In this document: positions 41,682 through 49,675 of the stretch, one piece after another
How positions within the stretch are numbered: the first letter of the stretch is position 1
Layout: each line of letters opens with the position of its first letter
From: an uncultured Pseudomonas sp.
GTDB lineage: Bacteria; Pseudomonadota; Gammaproteobacteria; Pseudomonadales; Pseudomonadaceae
Assembly: GCF_913774235.1 (NCBI RefSeq)
Contig: NZ_CAJYDW010000005.1
Coordinates: forward strand, 62,001 to 126,000
Direction of reading: 5' to 3'
DNA length: 64,000 nucleotides
Translations under genes and position numbers: made by a program
The notes under the pieces: model-generated
What the model was told of the DNA's origin: nothing
Seen by the model: only the letters and a program-made list of their open reading frames with translations
Database searches by the model: none

Positions 41682-43457
41682 CTATTGGCCGGCCTCCAGT
41701 TCAATGAGCCGTCGGGCGAGGCGTATCATTCGAAAGAGCTTCACCAGCGCGGCGTCGGTCATTCGCCCCTCAGTGCTGGCCGGTCGGTCGTCGAAAAGAG
41801 GATCCCCGATCAGCAGCCGGCCCAGGCCCAGGGCCAGGGTGGCGTTCGCATCGGAGAGGTCGAGTTTGGGATCGCGGGATTTGACATATCCGTACATGCC
41901 GTAAAGGGCCTGCAGCAGCTGCCAGGCACACTGGCCCCTTTCGGACAGCGGCGCCTGGGGGGACTTGAGAGTGAAGCCCAGGGCCAGTTCGCTGGGATAC
42001 AGCAGGTCGCCCGGAACGTCCGATAGCTCGGCCACTTCGAACGCAAGCGCCTGCAGTGCTCTTCGCAGATCCTCGGGATTGTCGAGGACGCGCTCGATAT
42101 ACCAGAGGTCGGAGACCGGGTGCAGGCCACCGGCCTGTACAGGAATGGCGCGCAGCGCATCGCTGTTGAAGTCGCGCAGAATCTCTCCGCTCTCCGCCGC
42201 AATCTGGCGTTGCACCTCGCGGACCTTGGGGCCAATGCCATCGGGTGTCACGATGTGGCCGTCGAGCCGAGCAGCGAGCTCGTCTTGGGTTAGGCTCTCA
42301 GGATCGGGTGGCGTCAGCAGGCCAGGTGGCTCACTACCGCTCTCGGGCTGAGTCGGATCAATCGCGACCGTCCCGGTCTGCTGAGGTGTTTGGGGCAATT
42401 GATGAGGAGGGGTGTCGGTAGCGGGTTTCTCTTGTTGGCCAGACGTCCGCTGCCTGGACGCAGGAGCCGGATCCACGCCCGGTGGCGTCGGCTTGGTAGT
42501 GCCGGACAGTGTGACTGTGCTTGGAGGAATCTCAGGCGCTCGGCCGTCCTCGATAGGCATGCCTACCAGCTGTGCGCGGCGGCTGCTTTTCTGGTGATCG
42601 AGCACCGCCTTGAAGACGTGCTCGTAACCGACCTGAAGGACCTTCCCTATCCGGCCAATCAGTGCATCCTCAACGCTCTCATAGACAAAATTCTCGGTCG
42701 GGCCGTCGAAGCCATTGAGGACTTCCTGGTACAGCCATTCGAAGTCGTCTTCGGTGCCCTTGAACTTGATCCAAGCATTCAGAGCGGAGCTGCGCAGCGT
42801 TAACAGCTTTTCAACCTGGGGTTTGCCCAGTCCCGAGTACAGGAGGGCGGGTATCGCGGGTACCAGTGTCCGGAGTGTCTCCTGCATGCGGCTGATGTGC
42901 GGTTGGGAAACTCGATAGCCATCATCCGACAACAGCTTCGCCAGCTCGCGCTGGGAGATCTCCTTGCCTAATTTCTCGGCATACAGCTGTCTTGCCTGAT
43001 CGATACTGACCGCACGCTCGATGAACATGAGGTTGCCGCGCATGTCGTTCTCGGCCAGATGGCCCGTGAGGGCGACGATCTCGCCGCGGTCACTCCAGGG
43101 GCGGAACAGGCAGTTGATCCGGAAGAATCGTTCTTCTCGGGTTTCCAGCCACAGCTCATTGAGGATGGCCAGGCGCGTGTTGCCCCCGCTGCTGATGATG
43201 TACTTGTCCTCGCCTGGCCGCCGAGTTACGGGCGGGGGCTGGTCCAGGCCCCTGGCTAGGATTGAGGCTTTGATGTCGTCGTAGCTGGGATTGCGCGTCT
43301 TCCGCGGGTTGTTGTCGTAGGGGGACAACTGGTCCAGGGTCAGCAGCATGGGCGTTTCTTTGATCGGATCGGCCAGTCGAGCCAGTTGGTTACTCGGTGG
43401 CGCGAAGCCGCCGGCCAGCAGGCGGTTCGCCACCGCTTCGTTCGTCGGCTTACTCAT
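41682..43457 (-). CDS. parB: ICE ParB-family protein (PFGI-1 class)
   Basis: 591 aa, roughly twice a normal ParB. N-terminal ParB/Srx fold (LLTLDQLSPYDNNPRKTRNP, then ISSGGNTRLAIL), a helix-turn-helix region (ISQRELAKLLSDDGYRVSQP), a long Pro/Thr/Gln linker (about 310-385) and an unassigned C-terminal domain. With parA at the element end it makes the partition/maintenance pair of this ICE family. Candidate binding sites are the palindrome arrays at 39094-39580 and 40080-40240. Confidence 0.87.
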   Translation of the reverse strand: MSKPTNEAVANRLLAGGFAPPSNQLARLADPIKETPMLLTLDQLSPYDNNPRKTRNPSYDDIKASILARGLDQPPPVTRRPGEDKYIISSGGNTRLAILNELWLETREERFFRINCLFRPWSDRGEIVALTGHLAENDMRGNLMFIERAVSIDQARQLYAEKLGKEISQRELAKLLSDDGYRVSQPHISRMQETLRTLVPAIPALLYSGLGKPQVEKLLTLRSSALNAWIKFKGTEDDFEWLYQEVLNGFDGPTENFVYESVEDALIGRIGKVLQVGYEHVFKAVLDHQKSSRRAQLVGMPIEDGRAPEIPPSTVTLSGTTKPTPPGVDPAPASRQRTSGQQEKPATDTPPHQLPQTPQQTGTVAIDPTQPESGSEPPGLLTPPDPESLTQDELAARLDGHIVTPDGIGPKVREVQRQIAAESGEILRDFNSDALRAIPVQAGGLHPVSDLWYIERVLDNPEDLRRALQALAFEVAELSDVPGDLLYPSELALGFTLKSPQAPLSERGQCAWQLLQALYGMYGYVKSRDPKLDLSDANATLALGLGRLLIGDPLFDDRPASTEGRMTDAALVKLFRMIRLARRLIELEAGQ

Positions 43458-43735
43458 GCGCGGCGTTCTCCTACGGCTTGCAGCAGCGGTCGCTGGCTTG
43501 GTTGATCTGTCGCAGCGAGCAGGTGATCGATAACCTGGTACAGCCGCTGCAGTTCGGTCTGGAGCTGAAACGTGCGCTCCAGACGATCAACGATCTCGGA
43601 GTTCATTGAGCGGTGAGCATCCTTCGCGGCTGCATCAATGCGGGCACGCATTCCCATAGGCAGGCGTAGCTGGAAGCTTTCGGTCTCTGTATCAGTTCGT
43701 TTCTGGCGTGGCTTACGCTTGGGGACGGCTTTCAT
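43454..43735 (-). CDS. Arc-like ribbon-helix-helix protein
   Basis: 93 aa. Basic N-terminus, then a ribbon-helix-helix: ESFQLRLPMGMRARIDAAAK followed by DAHRSMNSEIVDRLERTF, and a short coiled-coil tail. Typical Arc/MetJ DNA-binding dimer. Overlaps parB and the HicA-like gene by 4 bp each, so it is translationally coupled to both. May autoregulate the partition operon or act as antitoxin to the HicA-like protein. Confidence 0.78.
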   Translation of the reverse strand: MKAVPKRKPRQKRTDTETESFQLRLPMGMRARIDAAAKDAHRSMNSEIVDRLERTFQLQTELQRLYQVIDHLLAATDQPSQRPLLQAVGERRA

Positions 43736-43980
43736 AGGGTCTGGTCCAATTCATTCGAGGACTGGGCGCGACGCAGCTGCGCGCGGGCGTTGCGACCCGC
43801 GCGGTGATCGCTCGGTGTGGAGGATGTGAAGATTGGCGCGTAGCCAGTCTTGGTGAACCTGAGGTGGCCACCCTGGGTACGTGTGACCACCCATCCTTCG
43901 CCCAGGGCGAAGGCCACGAGGGCCCTGAGGTGTTTTTTGCCGATGTCTCGCGGGGACAGGGAGGGTGTGCTTGTGCTCAT
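43732..43980 (-). CDS. HicA-like small protein
   Basis: 82 aa. LRALVAFALGEGWVVTRTQG GHLRFTKTG with the Gly-His pair is the HicA/YcfA toxin active-site pattern, here with an added C-terminal basic tail (RAGRNARAQLRRAQSS). Followed by an RHH gene rather than a HicB. HicA toxins cleave mRNA; activity of this one is uncertain. Confidence 0.65.
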   Translation of the reverse strand: MSTSTPSLSPRDIGKKHLRALVAFALGEGWVVTRTQGGHLRFTKTGYAPIFTSSTPSDHRAGRNARAQLRRAQSSNELDQTL

Positions 43981-44723
43981 GCGCAGTCCTCCTGACCAGC
44001 CACCATGCGCCCGACATTCTGGATCGGCTGCCTCATCAAGGATCCTGCACCCGGAGGTGGCTCGGTGAGGTCCGCCAGTCGCTGCAGAAACTGCTGCTCT
44101 GCTACCTCGGCTGACCAGGGATCGATCCGGACGGGGAGTGGCTCAATGCCCTCCTGTCCATACCAGGGATCGTCGTCACCCGGCATCAGGATCAGGCGCT
44201 CTGTAAACATCAGGCGTGTGTCGACGACCTTCACGCTATCGGGCAGGGTCGCCGAGATGCCAAATCGCTCCGCGATCAGGCCGAACAGGTGCTGTTCGAG
44301 CTGGTGATAGAAAGGCCGGTCGGCATGCACACCCATGCACAACGAAGTGTGGGGCACCGTCCAATTCATGGGCAGCCGGAGACTGAGTAGCTCGATGAAA
44401 CGCGCGCGCTCCATCCCCGCTACTTCGGCAGCGCTGGTCAGCAGCGCCTCGTGGTAGCTGACCAGGAGACGCTTGAGCGGGCCAGTGAGGTCGCCGAGGT
44501 AGGCTTCGGCGGCGTCATGCAGGAGTGCGGGCAGCGCGTCCTCTGGCGGAACGTGGTAGCTGGCCAAGACACTGTGCTGAGCTACCGAGTAGAAGGCGGT
44601 GGTTTGCCCTGCGAACCGGCATGCTCTGGAGAGTCCCCGAGCCAGATCGAGTGGGTCGATATCGTCTGCGGTGCTACCAGTGAGATCCAGGCGTCGGCCC
44701 GTAGCGGTGAGAATCCAGCTCAT
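43977..44723 (-). CDS. HD-domain phosphohydrolase (YfbR-like)
   Basis: 248 aa. HD metal motif visible: YSVAQHSVLASYHV ... ALLHDAAEAYLGDLTGPLKR, as in 5'-deoxynucleotidase YfbR and related ICE or phage proteins. Probably hydrolyses nucleotides. Sits by 4-bp overlaps within the replication/partition operon, suggesting a role in nucleotide pools during ICE replication or defence; inferred. Confidence 0.78.
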   Translation of the reverse strand: MSWILTATGRRLDLTGSTADDIDPLDLARGLSRACRFAGQTTAFYSVAQHSVLASYHVPPEDALPALLHDAAEAYLGDLTGPLKRLLVSYHEALLTSAAEVAGMERARFIELLSLRLPMNWTVPHTSLCMGVHADRPFYHQLEQHLFGLIAERFGISATLPDSVKVVDTRLMFTERLILMPGDDDPWYGQEGIEPLPVRIDPWSAEVAEQQFLQRLADLTEPPPGAGSLMRQPIQNVGRMVAGQEDCA

Positions 44724-45145
44724 GAGCGGCTTCCTCCCTTCACGTACCCCGCCTTGAAGGGCAGACGGTGAGTGCGTGCCAGGGCATGGCAGCGCTCCAG
44801 GGGCTCCTGCAGCCGCTTGGCCGCGGTGCGCAAGGTGTCCCCGGCCAGCGCGCGGGCGCGCAGCAGGCGCACGAGCGACTCATCGGAAAGTTGCTGTGCA
44901 GGGGGGGCTGTTGCTGCCGCGTCTGCGTTGGCCCGCTGCTGGTCGGCCTGCAGGGCCTCCTCGCGTCGAGCGCTAATGACAAAGGCAGGGGCCGAGGTCG
45001 ACCGCTTAGTGGTATCGACGACCTGGACCTTGCCACCCCTGGCTTCGAAGTCGGCGAGGGCACGCTCCAGCATCTCGCGGTCGCGTACTCGGCTGGTTTG
45101 ATCGACAAGGGGAGCTTCAATTTCCGAGCTCTGGAACGGCAGCAT
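44720..45145 (-). CDS. Hypothetical ICE protein
   Basis: 141 aa from ATG 45145 (stop of the previous gene ends 1 nt before it, TGACATG). Residues 25-50 (REMLERALADFEARGGKVQV) and a C-terminal helix-turn-helix-like stretch (AKRLQEPLERCHALARTHRL PFKAGY) are notable. Possibly DNA binding. No family recognised. Confidence 0.6.
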   Translation of the reverse strand: MLPFQSSEIEAPLVDQTSRVRDREMLERALADFEARGGKVQVVDTTKRSTSAPAFVISARREEALQADQQRANADAAATAPPAQQLSDESLVRLLRARALAGDTLRTAAKRLQEPLERCHALARTHRLPFKAGYVKGGSRS

Positions 45146-45146
45146 G

Positions 45147-45467
45147 TCATTGCCCTCCCGCCTGGAGCTGGAGCTTATTCCCCGCCTCGATGGCCACAAT
45201 CTCAGCGAGGCCGTCGTCCCGGAAGAGCGTGTCCAGGGTGCTGAAGAAGCCATCGGCTTGCTCGCGCGAACCGCTCACCCGAAACACCACGGTGGTGTCG
45301 TGATAGGTACCGGCATCCGGATCTCGCACCTGCATGGACTCGATGTCTTGCGAGTGGCAGACGCTGCAGACCAGTACCTCTCCGGCTATCGCCTGCGGCC
45401 GACAGAGATGATGGCCGCACTGGCGGCAATAGTGAGTTACCCGAGAGAGCTCAGTGTGGGGGTTCAT
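45147..45467 (-). CDS. Zinc-ribbon protein
   Basis: 106 aa from ATG 45467 with AAGGAG 7 nt upstream. Cys-rich finger near the N-terminus (HYCRQCGHHLCRP ... VLVCSVCHSQDI), then an alpha/beta part (HDTTVVFRVSGSREQADGFF). Function unknown; coupled to both neighbours. Confidence 0.65.
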   Translation of the reverse strand: MNPHTELSRVTHYCRQCGHHLCRPQAIAGEVLVCSVCHSQDIESMQVRDPDAGTYHDTTVVFRVSGSREQADGFFSTLDTLFRDDGLAEIVAIEAGNKLQLQAGGQ

Positions 45468-45655
45468 GCGAGGACTCCTTGCCGGCTCCCGCCGGCGAGA
45501 TCGGAGGGGAGGGCAGGGATGAAAGTGCGCCGGGCGGCCAGGGGCCGCCGGCGCGAAAGGGTGCCGGACGCATCCAGTGGTAGGGTTGAAGGTGCGAACC
45601 AAGACCACTCAGACCACAGGAGGTCCGGCATGAAAGGGGAGGGCAGGAGATTCAT
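45464..45655 (-). CDS. Small coupled ORF between dnaB and the zinc-ribbon gene
   Basis: 63 aa: MNLLPSPFMPDLLWSEWSWF, then a basic Ser/Arg/Ala-rich part. ATG overlaps the dnaB stop (ATGA) and its TGA overlaps the next ATG (ATGA), so it exactly fills an otherwise empty 180-bp gap in a tightly packed operon. It may be a true small protein or a means of passing ribosomes along. Confidence 0.45.
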   Translation of the reverse strand: MNLLPSPFMPDLLWSEWSWFAPSTLPLDASGTLSRRRPLAARRTFIPALPSDLAGGSRQGVLA

Positions 45656-47031
45656 GACTGCACTTCCCGCCAGGCTTGAGCACTGAGGTTCTCGAACCGA
45701 GTCTGGCTGGCGATGAATGCCGCATACACGGTGCCTTGGGGGCCTTGGCGATGCTTACTAACGATCAGCTCGGCAATGCCCTTATGCTCGGTTTCGGGGT
45801 GGTAATACTCGTCGCGGTAGAGGAAGACGATGACGTCGGCGTCCTGCTCAATGGAGCCGCCGTCGCGCAGGTCGGCATTGATAGGCCGCTTGTTCGGGCG
45901 CCTCTCCAGCTCGCGGTTGAGCTGCGAAAGCGCAATGACCGGGCAGCGCATCTCTTTCGCTAGGGCTTTCAGGGAGCCGGTGATTGCACCGATCTCGTTG
46001 GCCCGATTTTCCTTCCCGGCGCACTGCATGAGCTGTAGATAGTCGACCATGATCAGCGCCGGATGACCGTAGCGCTTGGCGGCACGGCGCGAGCGGGCGC
46101 GTAGCTGCGTCGGGGTCAGTCCGGCCGTGTCATCGATCACCAAGCGATCGCCATATTTGTGCAGGCGATCGACTGCATAGGTCAGCTTGGTCCAGTCTTC
46201 ATCTTCGAGCTGTCCCAGCTTGAGTTTCTGGGCATCCAGCTTGCCGAGGATTGCCAGATTGCGAAGCAGCAGCTGGTCTGCCGGCATCTCAAGGCTGAAC
46301 AGTTGCACTGTCTTCTGGAGATCGTGCTGCAGGGCGGCATCGATGCAATTGAGCATGAAGCTGGTTTTCCCCATGCCTGGGCGAGCGCCGACGATGATGA
46401 GATCGGTGTCCTGCCAGCCCGATGTGAGGGTGTCCAAGTCGGTAAGCCCCGACGGCACCCCGGTGACGGGCGTGGGGTTGTTGAAGCGGTAGTCGATGGT
46501 GTCGATCAGCTTGCCAAGCGTGGCCGGGACGTCGCAGAACTGGGAGGCTTTGCGGTCCTGTCCCAGGGCGAAGAGTTGGTGTTCAGCCTGATCCTGAATC
46601 TCAGCCGCCTTTGCGCCGGGGGTACTGGCCTCCCGGCTGCAGCCAAAGCCGAAGAGAGTGAGCCGGCGCAGGTGCGCGCGCTCGGCGACGATCTCGGCGT
46701 AGGCCAGGATATTGGCCACCGACGGTGTGTCCTTGGCGAGCGTGGCCAGGTAGGCAATGCCGCCTACCTCCTGTACTTCGGGCAGCACCTCGGCGAGTGT
46801 GACGACGTCGAAGGGCGACGACTGGCTGGCAAGCAAGGCGATGCGGCGGAAGATCAGCTGGTGCGGCCGGTAGAAGAAGTCCTCTTCCTGGAGCACGTCG
46901 GCGATCAGGTCCCAGGTACTGTTGTCGAGCATGAGCCCGCCCAGTACCGCTTGCTCTGCCTCTTGCGAGTGAGCCGGCACCAGACTTCCGGCCACCCGCT
47001 CGATGTCGGGCAAGACCAGGGGCTGGTTCAT
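45652..47031 (-). CDS. dnaB: Replicative DNA helicase DnaB-like (ICE)
   Basis: 459 aa. DnaB N-domain (EAEQAVLGGLMLDNSTWDLI), linker, and a RecA-like domain: Walker A GARPGMGKTS at about 215-224, Walker B LIMVDYLQLM, H4 SQLNRELERRPNKRP and the arginine finger region. Element-encoded replicative helicase, supporting autonomous replication of the excised ICE. Overlaps the DUF2786 gene by 4 bp. Confidence 0.92.
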   Translation of the reverse strand: MNQPLVLPDIERVAGSLVPAHSQEAEQAVLGGLMLDNSTWDLIADVLQEEDFFYRPHQLIFRRIALLASQSSPFDVVTLAEVLPEVQEVGGIAYLATLAKDTPSVANILAYAEIVAERAHLRRLTLFGFGCSREASTPGAKAAEIQDQAEHQLFALGQDRKASQFCDVPATLGKLIDTIDYRFNNPTPVTGVPSGLTDLDTLTSGWQDTDLIIVGARPGMGKTSFMLNCIDAALQHDLQKTVQLFSLEMPADQLLLRNLAILGKLDAQKLKLGQLEDEDWTKLTYAVDRLHKYGDRLVIDDTAGLTPTQLRARSRRAAKRYGHPALIMVDYLQLMQCAGKENRANEIGAITGSLKALAKEMRCPVIALSQLNRELERRPNKRPINADLRDGGSIEQDADVIVFLYRDEYYHPETEHKGIAELIVSKHRQGPQGTVYAAFIASQTRFENLSAQAWREVQS

Positions 47032-47726
47032 ACTCGATCTCCCAGCGCCAGGCCGCCTTGGCGATTCACCCCTCGATGGAGCTGCGCTGTCTTGCCCTGT
47101 TGGAAGCCCTGGAGGCGTGAGCGAGTGTCATGACCCTTGGCTTCGATGTACTCCAGCTCGAAGGTTTTTAGGTTGGGATGGGTGAGGGCCAAATACGCTG
47201 AGATGGCTTGCTGGGTCTCGTCGGGCTTGCCCTGCGCAAACGCCTGGACCTTCACGCGCACGGCGGCGATCCAGCCCTCGGCGAAGATCTGGCCCCGACG
47301 CCGCTTGGTCGCGAGCTTGCAGCGGCTCTGGCTCTGTACGAAGGCCTTCCGCGCAGCCAGCAGCTGCTGGTGGAGGGCCGAATAGGCGTAGCTGGCCAGC
47401 TCTGCTGCTACGCCTACGCCGACGAACTTGAAGGCCCACCCCAGCCGCTGATCAAAGTAGGCCAGATGGTCGCAGTCGAAGGCTTCCGAGCAGACCTGGG
47501 CTAGTTGATGAAGCCAGTGGGCCGGACTTCGTCGGGTGCCGGTTGCCACTGACGCCTCGCACGCCATGACGGCGTGGATCTCTGCTTCCTGGAGATGGTG
47601 TTGCTGCATCAGCTTGCGGGCCTGACGCAGTGCGGTCTCCGCTTCGTTCGGCGCGGCGCCGGCATCCCTGGCCAGAGCGAAGCATTTCGCGACGCGCTCA
47701 AGGATCTTCTGCTTGTTGGCGTCCAT
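47028..47726 (-). CDS. DUF2786-family protein
   Basis: 232 aa. N-terminal KILERVAKCFALARDAGAAPN EAETALRQARKLMQQHHL is the DUF2786 signature (its KCxxLA and NExEA pattern); the remainder resembles the DUF7168-type continuation (SRCKLATKRRRGQIFAEGWI). Found on phages and ICEs; function unknown. Coupled to dnaB. Confidence 0.78.
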   Translation of the reverse strand: MDANKQKILERVAKCFALARDAGAAPNEAETALRQARKLMQQHHLQEAEIHAVMACEASVATGTRRSPAHWLHQLAQVCSEAFDCDHLAYFDQRLGWAFKFVGVGVAAELASYAYSALHQQLLAARKAFVQSQSRCKLATKRRRGQIFAEGWIAAVRVKVQAFAQGKPDETQQAISAYLALTHPNLKTFELEYIEAKGHDTRSRLQGFQQGKTAQLHRGVNRQGGLALGDRV

Positions 47727-48490
47727 CAGACAGTCCCCCCGTGAGAGGGGCTCTTGACGGACGCCTGGCCTGATTCCAGGACTACTTCCTGGAGTGCCTT
47801 GGTCCAGACCTTGATGGTCTCCTGCGCGCTGGGCTTCGAAAGCTGAGTTTCTCGGACCTCATCAATACGCTGCTGCAGGGACTCGAGTCGCTGAGCGGGA
47901 GTTTGGTCCGGGTGAATGAGGTGTTCTTTGACCGAGTACTTCAGGTCGGCGATCAGGCTTGATACCTGGTCCAAACGCCATTGTCTGGTTGCTGTCCAGC
48001 TTTGAGCCTGGCTCAGCATCATGTCTCGAAGGCAGTGGTCTTCCTTGAGCAGCCAGCCGTCAGTCACGGGTCTGATGGCGATGTACAGTTTCAACACTTC
48101 GATCTGCTGTTCGACCGTCGTGGTGGATAGCTGGAAATGTTGCGCTACGAGTCGCGTTGCTTGCTGCCCACGTTGCTCACGGAGCTTTGCAACTGCCTTC
48201 TCCTCGCGTGCTTTCCGTTCCTTAGCGTGCTCGACGTTATGCTTCACGGAGTCAAGTAGGGCTGCCGCTTTGTTCAGCAGCTCGCGCTGTTCGTGAGACA
48301 GCTCTTGGCCTAGCCGCCCTAGGATCGAGTTAGAGTTCTGGGTCAGCGCTCGAAGCTCGCGCGCTGCGCTAGAAAGGCCGGTCTGCACCTTCTGGAGGCT
48401 CTTCGCGTCGTAGAGGCTTCCCTGTTTCAGCACCGTTTCTGCCGTGACGCCTGTAGCCTGGGTCAGATCATGCTTTCGAGAACTGGCCAT
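47726..48490 (-). CDS. Coiled-coil ICE protein
   Basis: 254 aa, almost entirely helical with heptad-like stretches (about 30-125: AARELRALTQNSNSILGRLG ... KERKAREEKAVAKLREQRGQ). No signal peptide or membrane helix. Lies between parA and the DUF2786/dnaB pair and abuts both (1-bp overlap and 1-bp gap). Could be a structural partner of the partition system. No family recognised. Confidence 0.6.
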   Translation of the reverse strand: MASSRKHDLTQATGVTAETVLKQGSLYDAKSLQKVQTGLSSAARELRALTQNSNSILGRLGQELSHEQRELLNKAAALLDSVKHNVEHAKERKAREEKAVAKLREQRGQQATRLVAQHFQLSTTTVEQQIEVLKLYIAIRPVTDGWLLKEDHCLRDMMLSQAQSWTATRQWRLDQVSSLIADLKYSVKEHLIHPDQTPAQRLESLQQRIDEVRETQLSKPSAQETIKVWTKALQEVVLESGQASVKSPSHGGTV

Positions 48491-48491
48491 C

Positions 48492-49352
48492 TCATTTGCC
48501 CCCTTTCACCAGGGCATGCACGACCGATTCGGTCATGGCCGTGAAGCGGTCAGCCCACTCTGGAAAGAGTTCGATGGCGAGGTTGCGTATGACCTGTAGG
48601 GCCGCAGGCGCCTGTCGGTTGCTGGGCTGCTTGTACTCCAGACGATGTGCCGGGATGCCGAGGGTGGCCGACTCGCGGTAGACGACGGCATCAGGAATGA
48701 CGGTATCTAAGACCTGGATATCGGCATGATCGCGGAAGGTCTCGCGGATCGTGGAATTCAACTGGCGTGCGTCAGCGGTGAGATCCAGCCCGTTCACGAC
48801 GGCCTTGATCGGCGGTACCGGTAGCCCAAGGCGGGCGTAAGGGCGAAGTCCATCCAGCATCTGCAAAGTGCCACGATTGAATTCGCGTGCCGACAGCATT
48901 TCCGGGGGGAGGGGTGAGACGGCGAGGTCAGAGGCCAACATCACCATTTCGAGCAGCACGGTGCGGGCACCTTGCGTGTCAATCAGCACCAGGTCGAAGT
49001 CATCCTGAAAAATGTCCTTGAGATGAGCCAGGCGAAGCCGGCCATCAGGTGCTTGCAGGAGGAGGTTGATGAGATGGTTGTGCGGATCGTTGGAATAGAT
49101 CAGCGACAGGTTTTTGATGCTGGTCCTGGAGACGATGTGCTCAAGGCGCGTTTCGTTGTTGGCGATCAGCTCGAAGACGCCGCAAGGAGCAGGCTCGACG
49201 AGATCGTAGTAGGAGGAGAGGGAAGGCTGGACCGGGTCCAGATCGATCATCAAGGTGCGCAGCCCCGAATCTGCGCAGAATGCCCCCAGGTTGGCTACAG
49301 AGGTTGTTTTCCCGGTGCCGCCCTTGGTAGAAGTCTTGGATGTGGTTTTCAA
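48492..49352 (-). CDS. parA: ParA/Soj-type partition ATPase
   Basis: 286 aa. Deviant Walker A KGGTGKTT at about 10-17, LMIDLDPVQPS, and switch II VLIDTQGA. The start is a TTG (49352): no ATG lies in frame before an upstream stop, and the family N-terminus (MK-x-x-KGG) fits. Its AGAGG ribosome site is in one arm of a 10-bp inverted repeat. In PAPI-1 the equivalent soj lies at the element end and is needed to keep the excised form. Confidence 0.9.
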   Translation of the reverse strand: MKTTSKTSTKGGTGKTTSVANLGAFCADSGLRTLMIDLDPVQPSLSSYYDLVEPAPCGVFELIANNETRLEHIVSRTSIKNLSLIYSNDPHNHLINLLLQAPDGRLRLAHLKDIFQDDFDLVLIDTQGARTVLLEMVMLASDLAVSPLPPEMLSAREFNRGTLQMLDGLRPYARLGLPVPPIKAVVNGLDLTADARQLNSTIRETFRDHADIQVLDTVIPDAVVYRESATLGIPAHRLEYKQPSNRQAPAALQVIRNLAIELFPEWADRFTAMTESVVHALVKGGK

Positions 49353-49360
49353 TTTTCGCA

Positions 49361-49384
49361 GCCTCTAATGGATTCATTAGAGGC
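49361..49384 (-). promoter_or_regulatory. 10-bp inverted repeat covering the parA ribosome site
   Basis: GCCTCTAATG (49361-49370) and CATTAGAGGC (49375-49384), perfect, 4-nt loop GATT. On the minus strand the 3' arm contains AGAGG, 9 nt before the TTG start of parA. May be a translational hairpin or an autoregulatory ParA/ParB operator. Confidence 0.6.
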
Positions 49385-49434
49385 CGCTAGCTTGCTCTGT
49401 AGGGCCCGCTGGGCCTGGAGAAGGAGGGTGCGGC

Positions 49435-49489
49435 GAGCAATTGGCTTTTAACCAATTGGTCGTAGGTTCGAATCCCACACGACCCACCA
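49435..49489 (+). other. att site: 3' fragment of tRNA-Lys(UUU)
   Basis: 55 bp covering the end of the D-stem, the anticodon arm (TTGGCTTTTAACCAA), the T-arm (GGTTCGAATCC) and acceptor ACGACCCACCA of tRNA-Lys. The 5' half is absent: the preceding bases cannot pair with the acceptor. This is the direct repeat left at the far end of an ICE integrated into tRNA-Lys, as for PAPI-1; the intact gene should be at the other end, left of the window. Confidence 0.85.
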
Positions 49490-49499
49490 TTTTCACCAG

Positions 49500-49523
49500 A
49501 AACCCTCCGCAAGGAGGGTTTTT
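49500..49523 (+). terminator. Intrinsic terminator of the chromosomal tRNA-Lys
   Basis: AAACCCTCC-GCAA-GGAGGGTTT followed by TT: 9-bp stem, 4-nt loop, T-run. Lies 10 bp after the tRNA 3' end, so it is the original host terminator of the tRNA gene now separated by the ICE. Confidence 0.85.
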
Positions 49524-49675
49524 GCGTTTCTGGCCCAGCGAATAGCTCTTTGCAGAGCGGCTTACCTGCTGGAATTGTTTCTCGGACTCCGACTTCGGAG
49601 TGGTGGCCAGGGCGCTGCTGCAAAGAATGGCCTGATCAAGGTCTGGCGTATGGCTGGCCTTGGTATAGGTAGTCG

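Noticed and set aside
49400-49489. Intact tRNA-Lys gene
   Set aside because: Only the 3' part is present. The upstream bases cannot form the acceptor or D-arm, so it is an att fragment.
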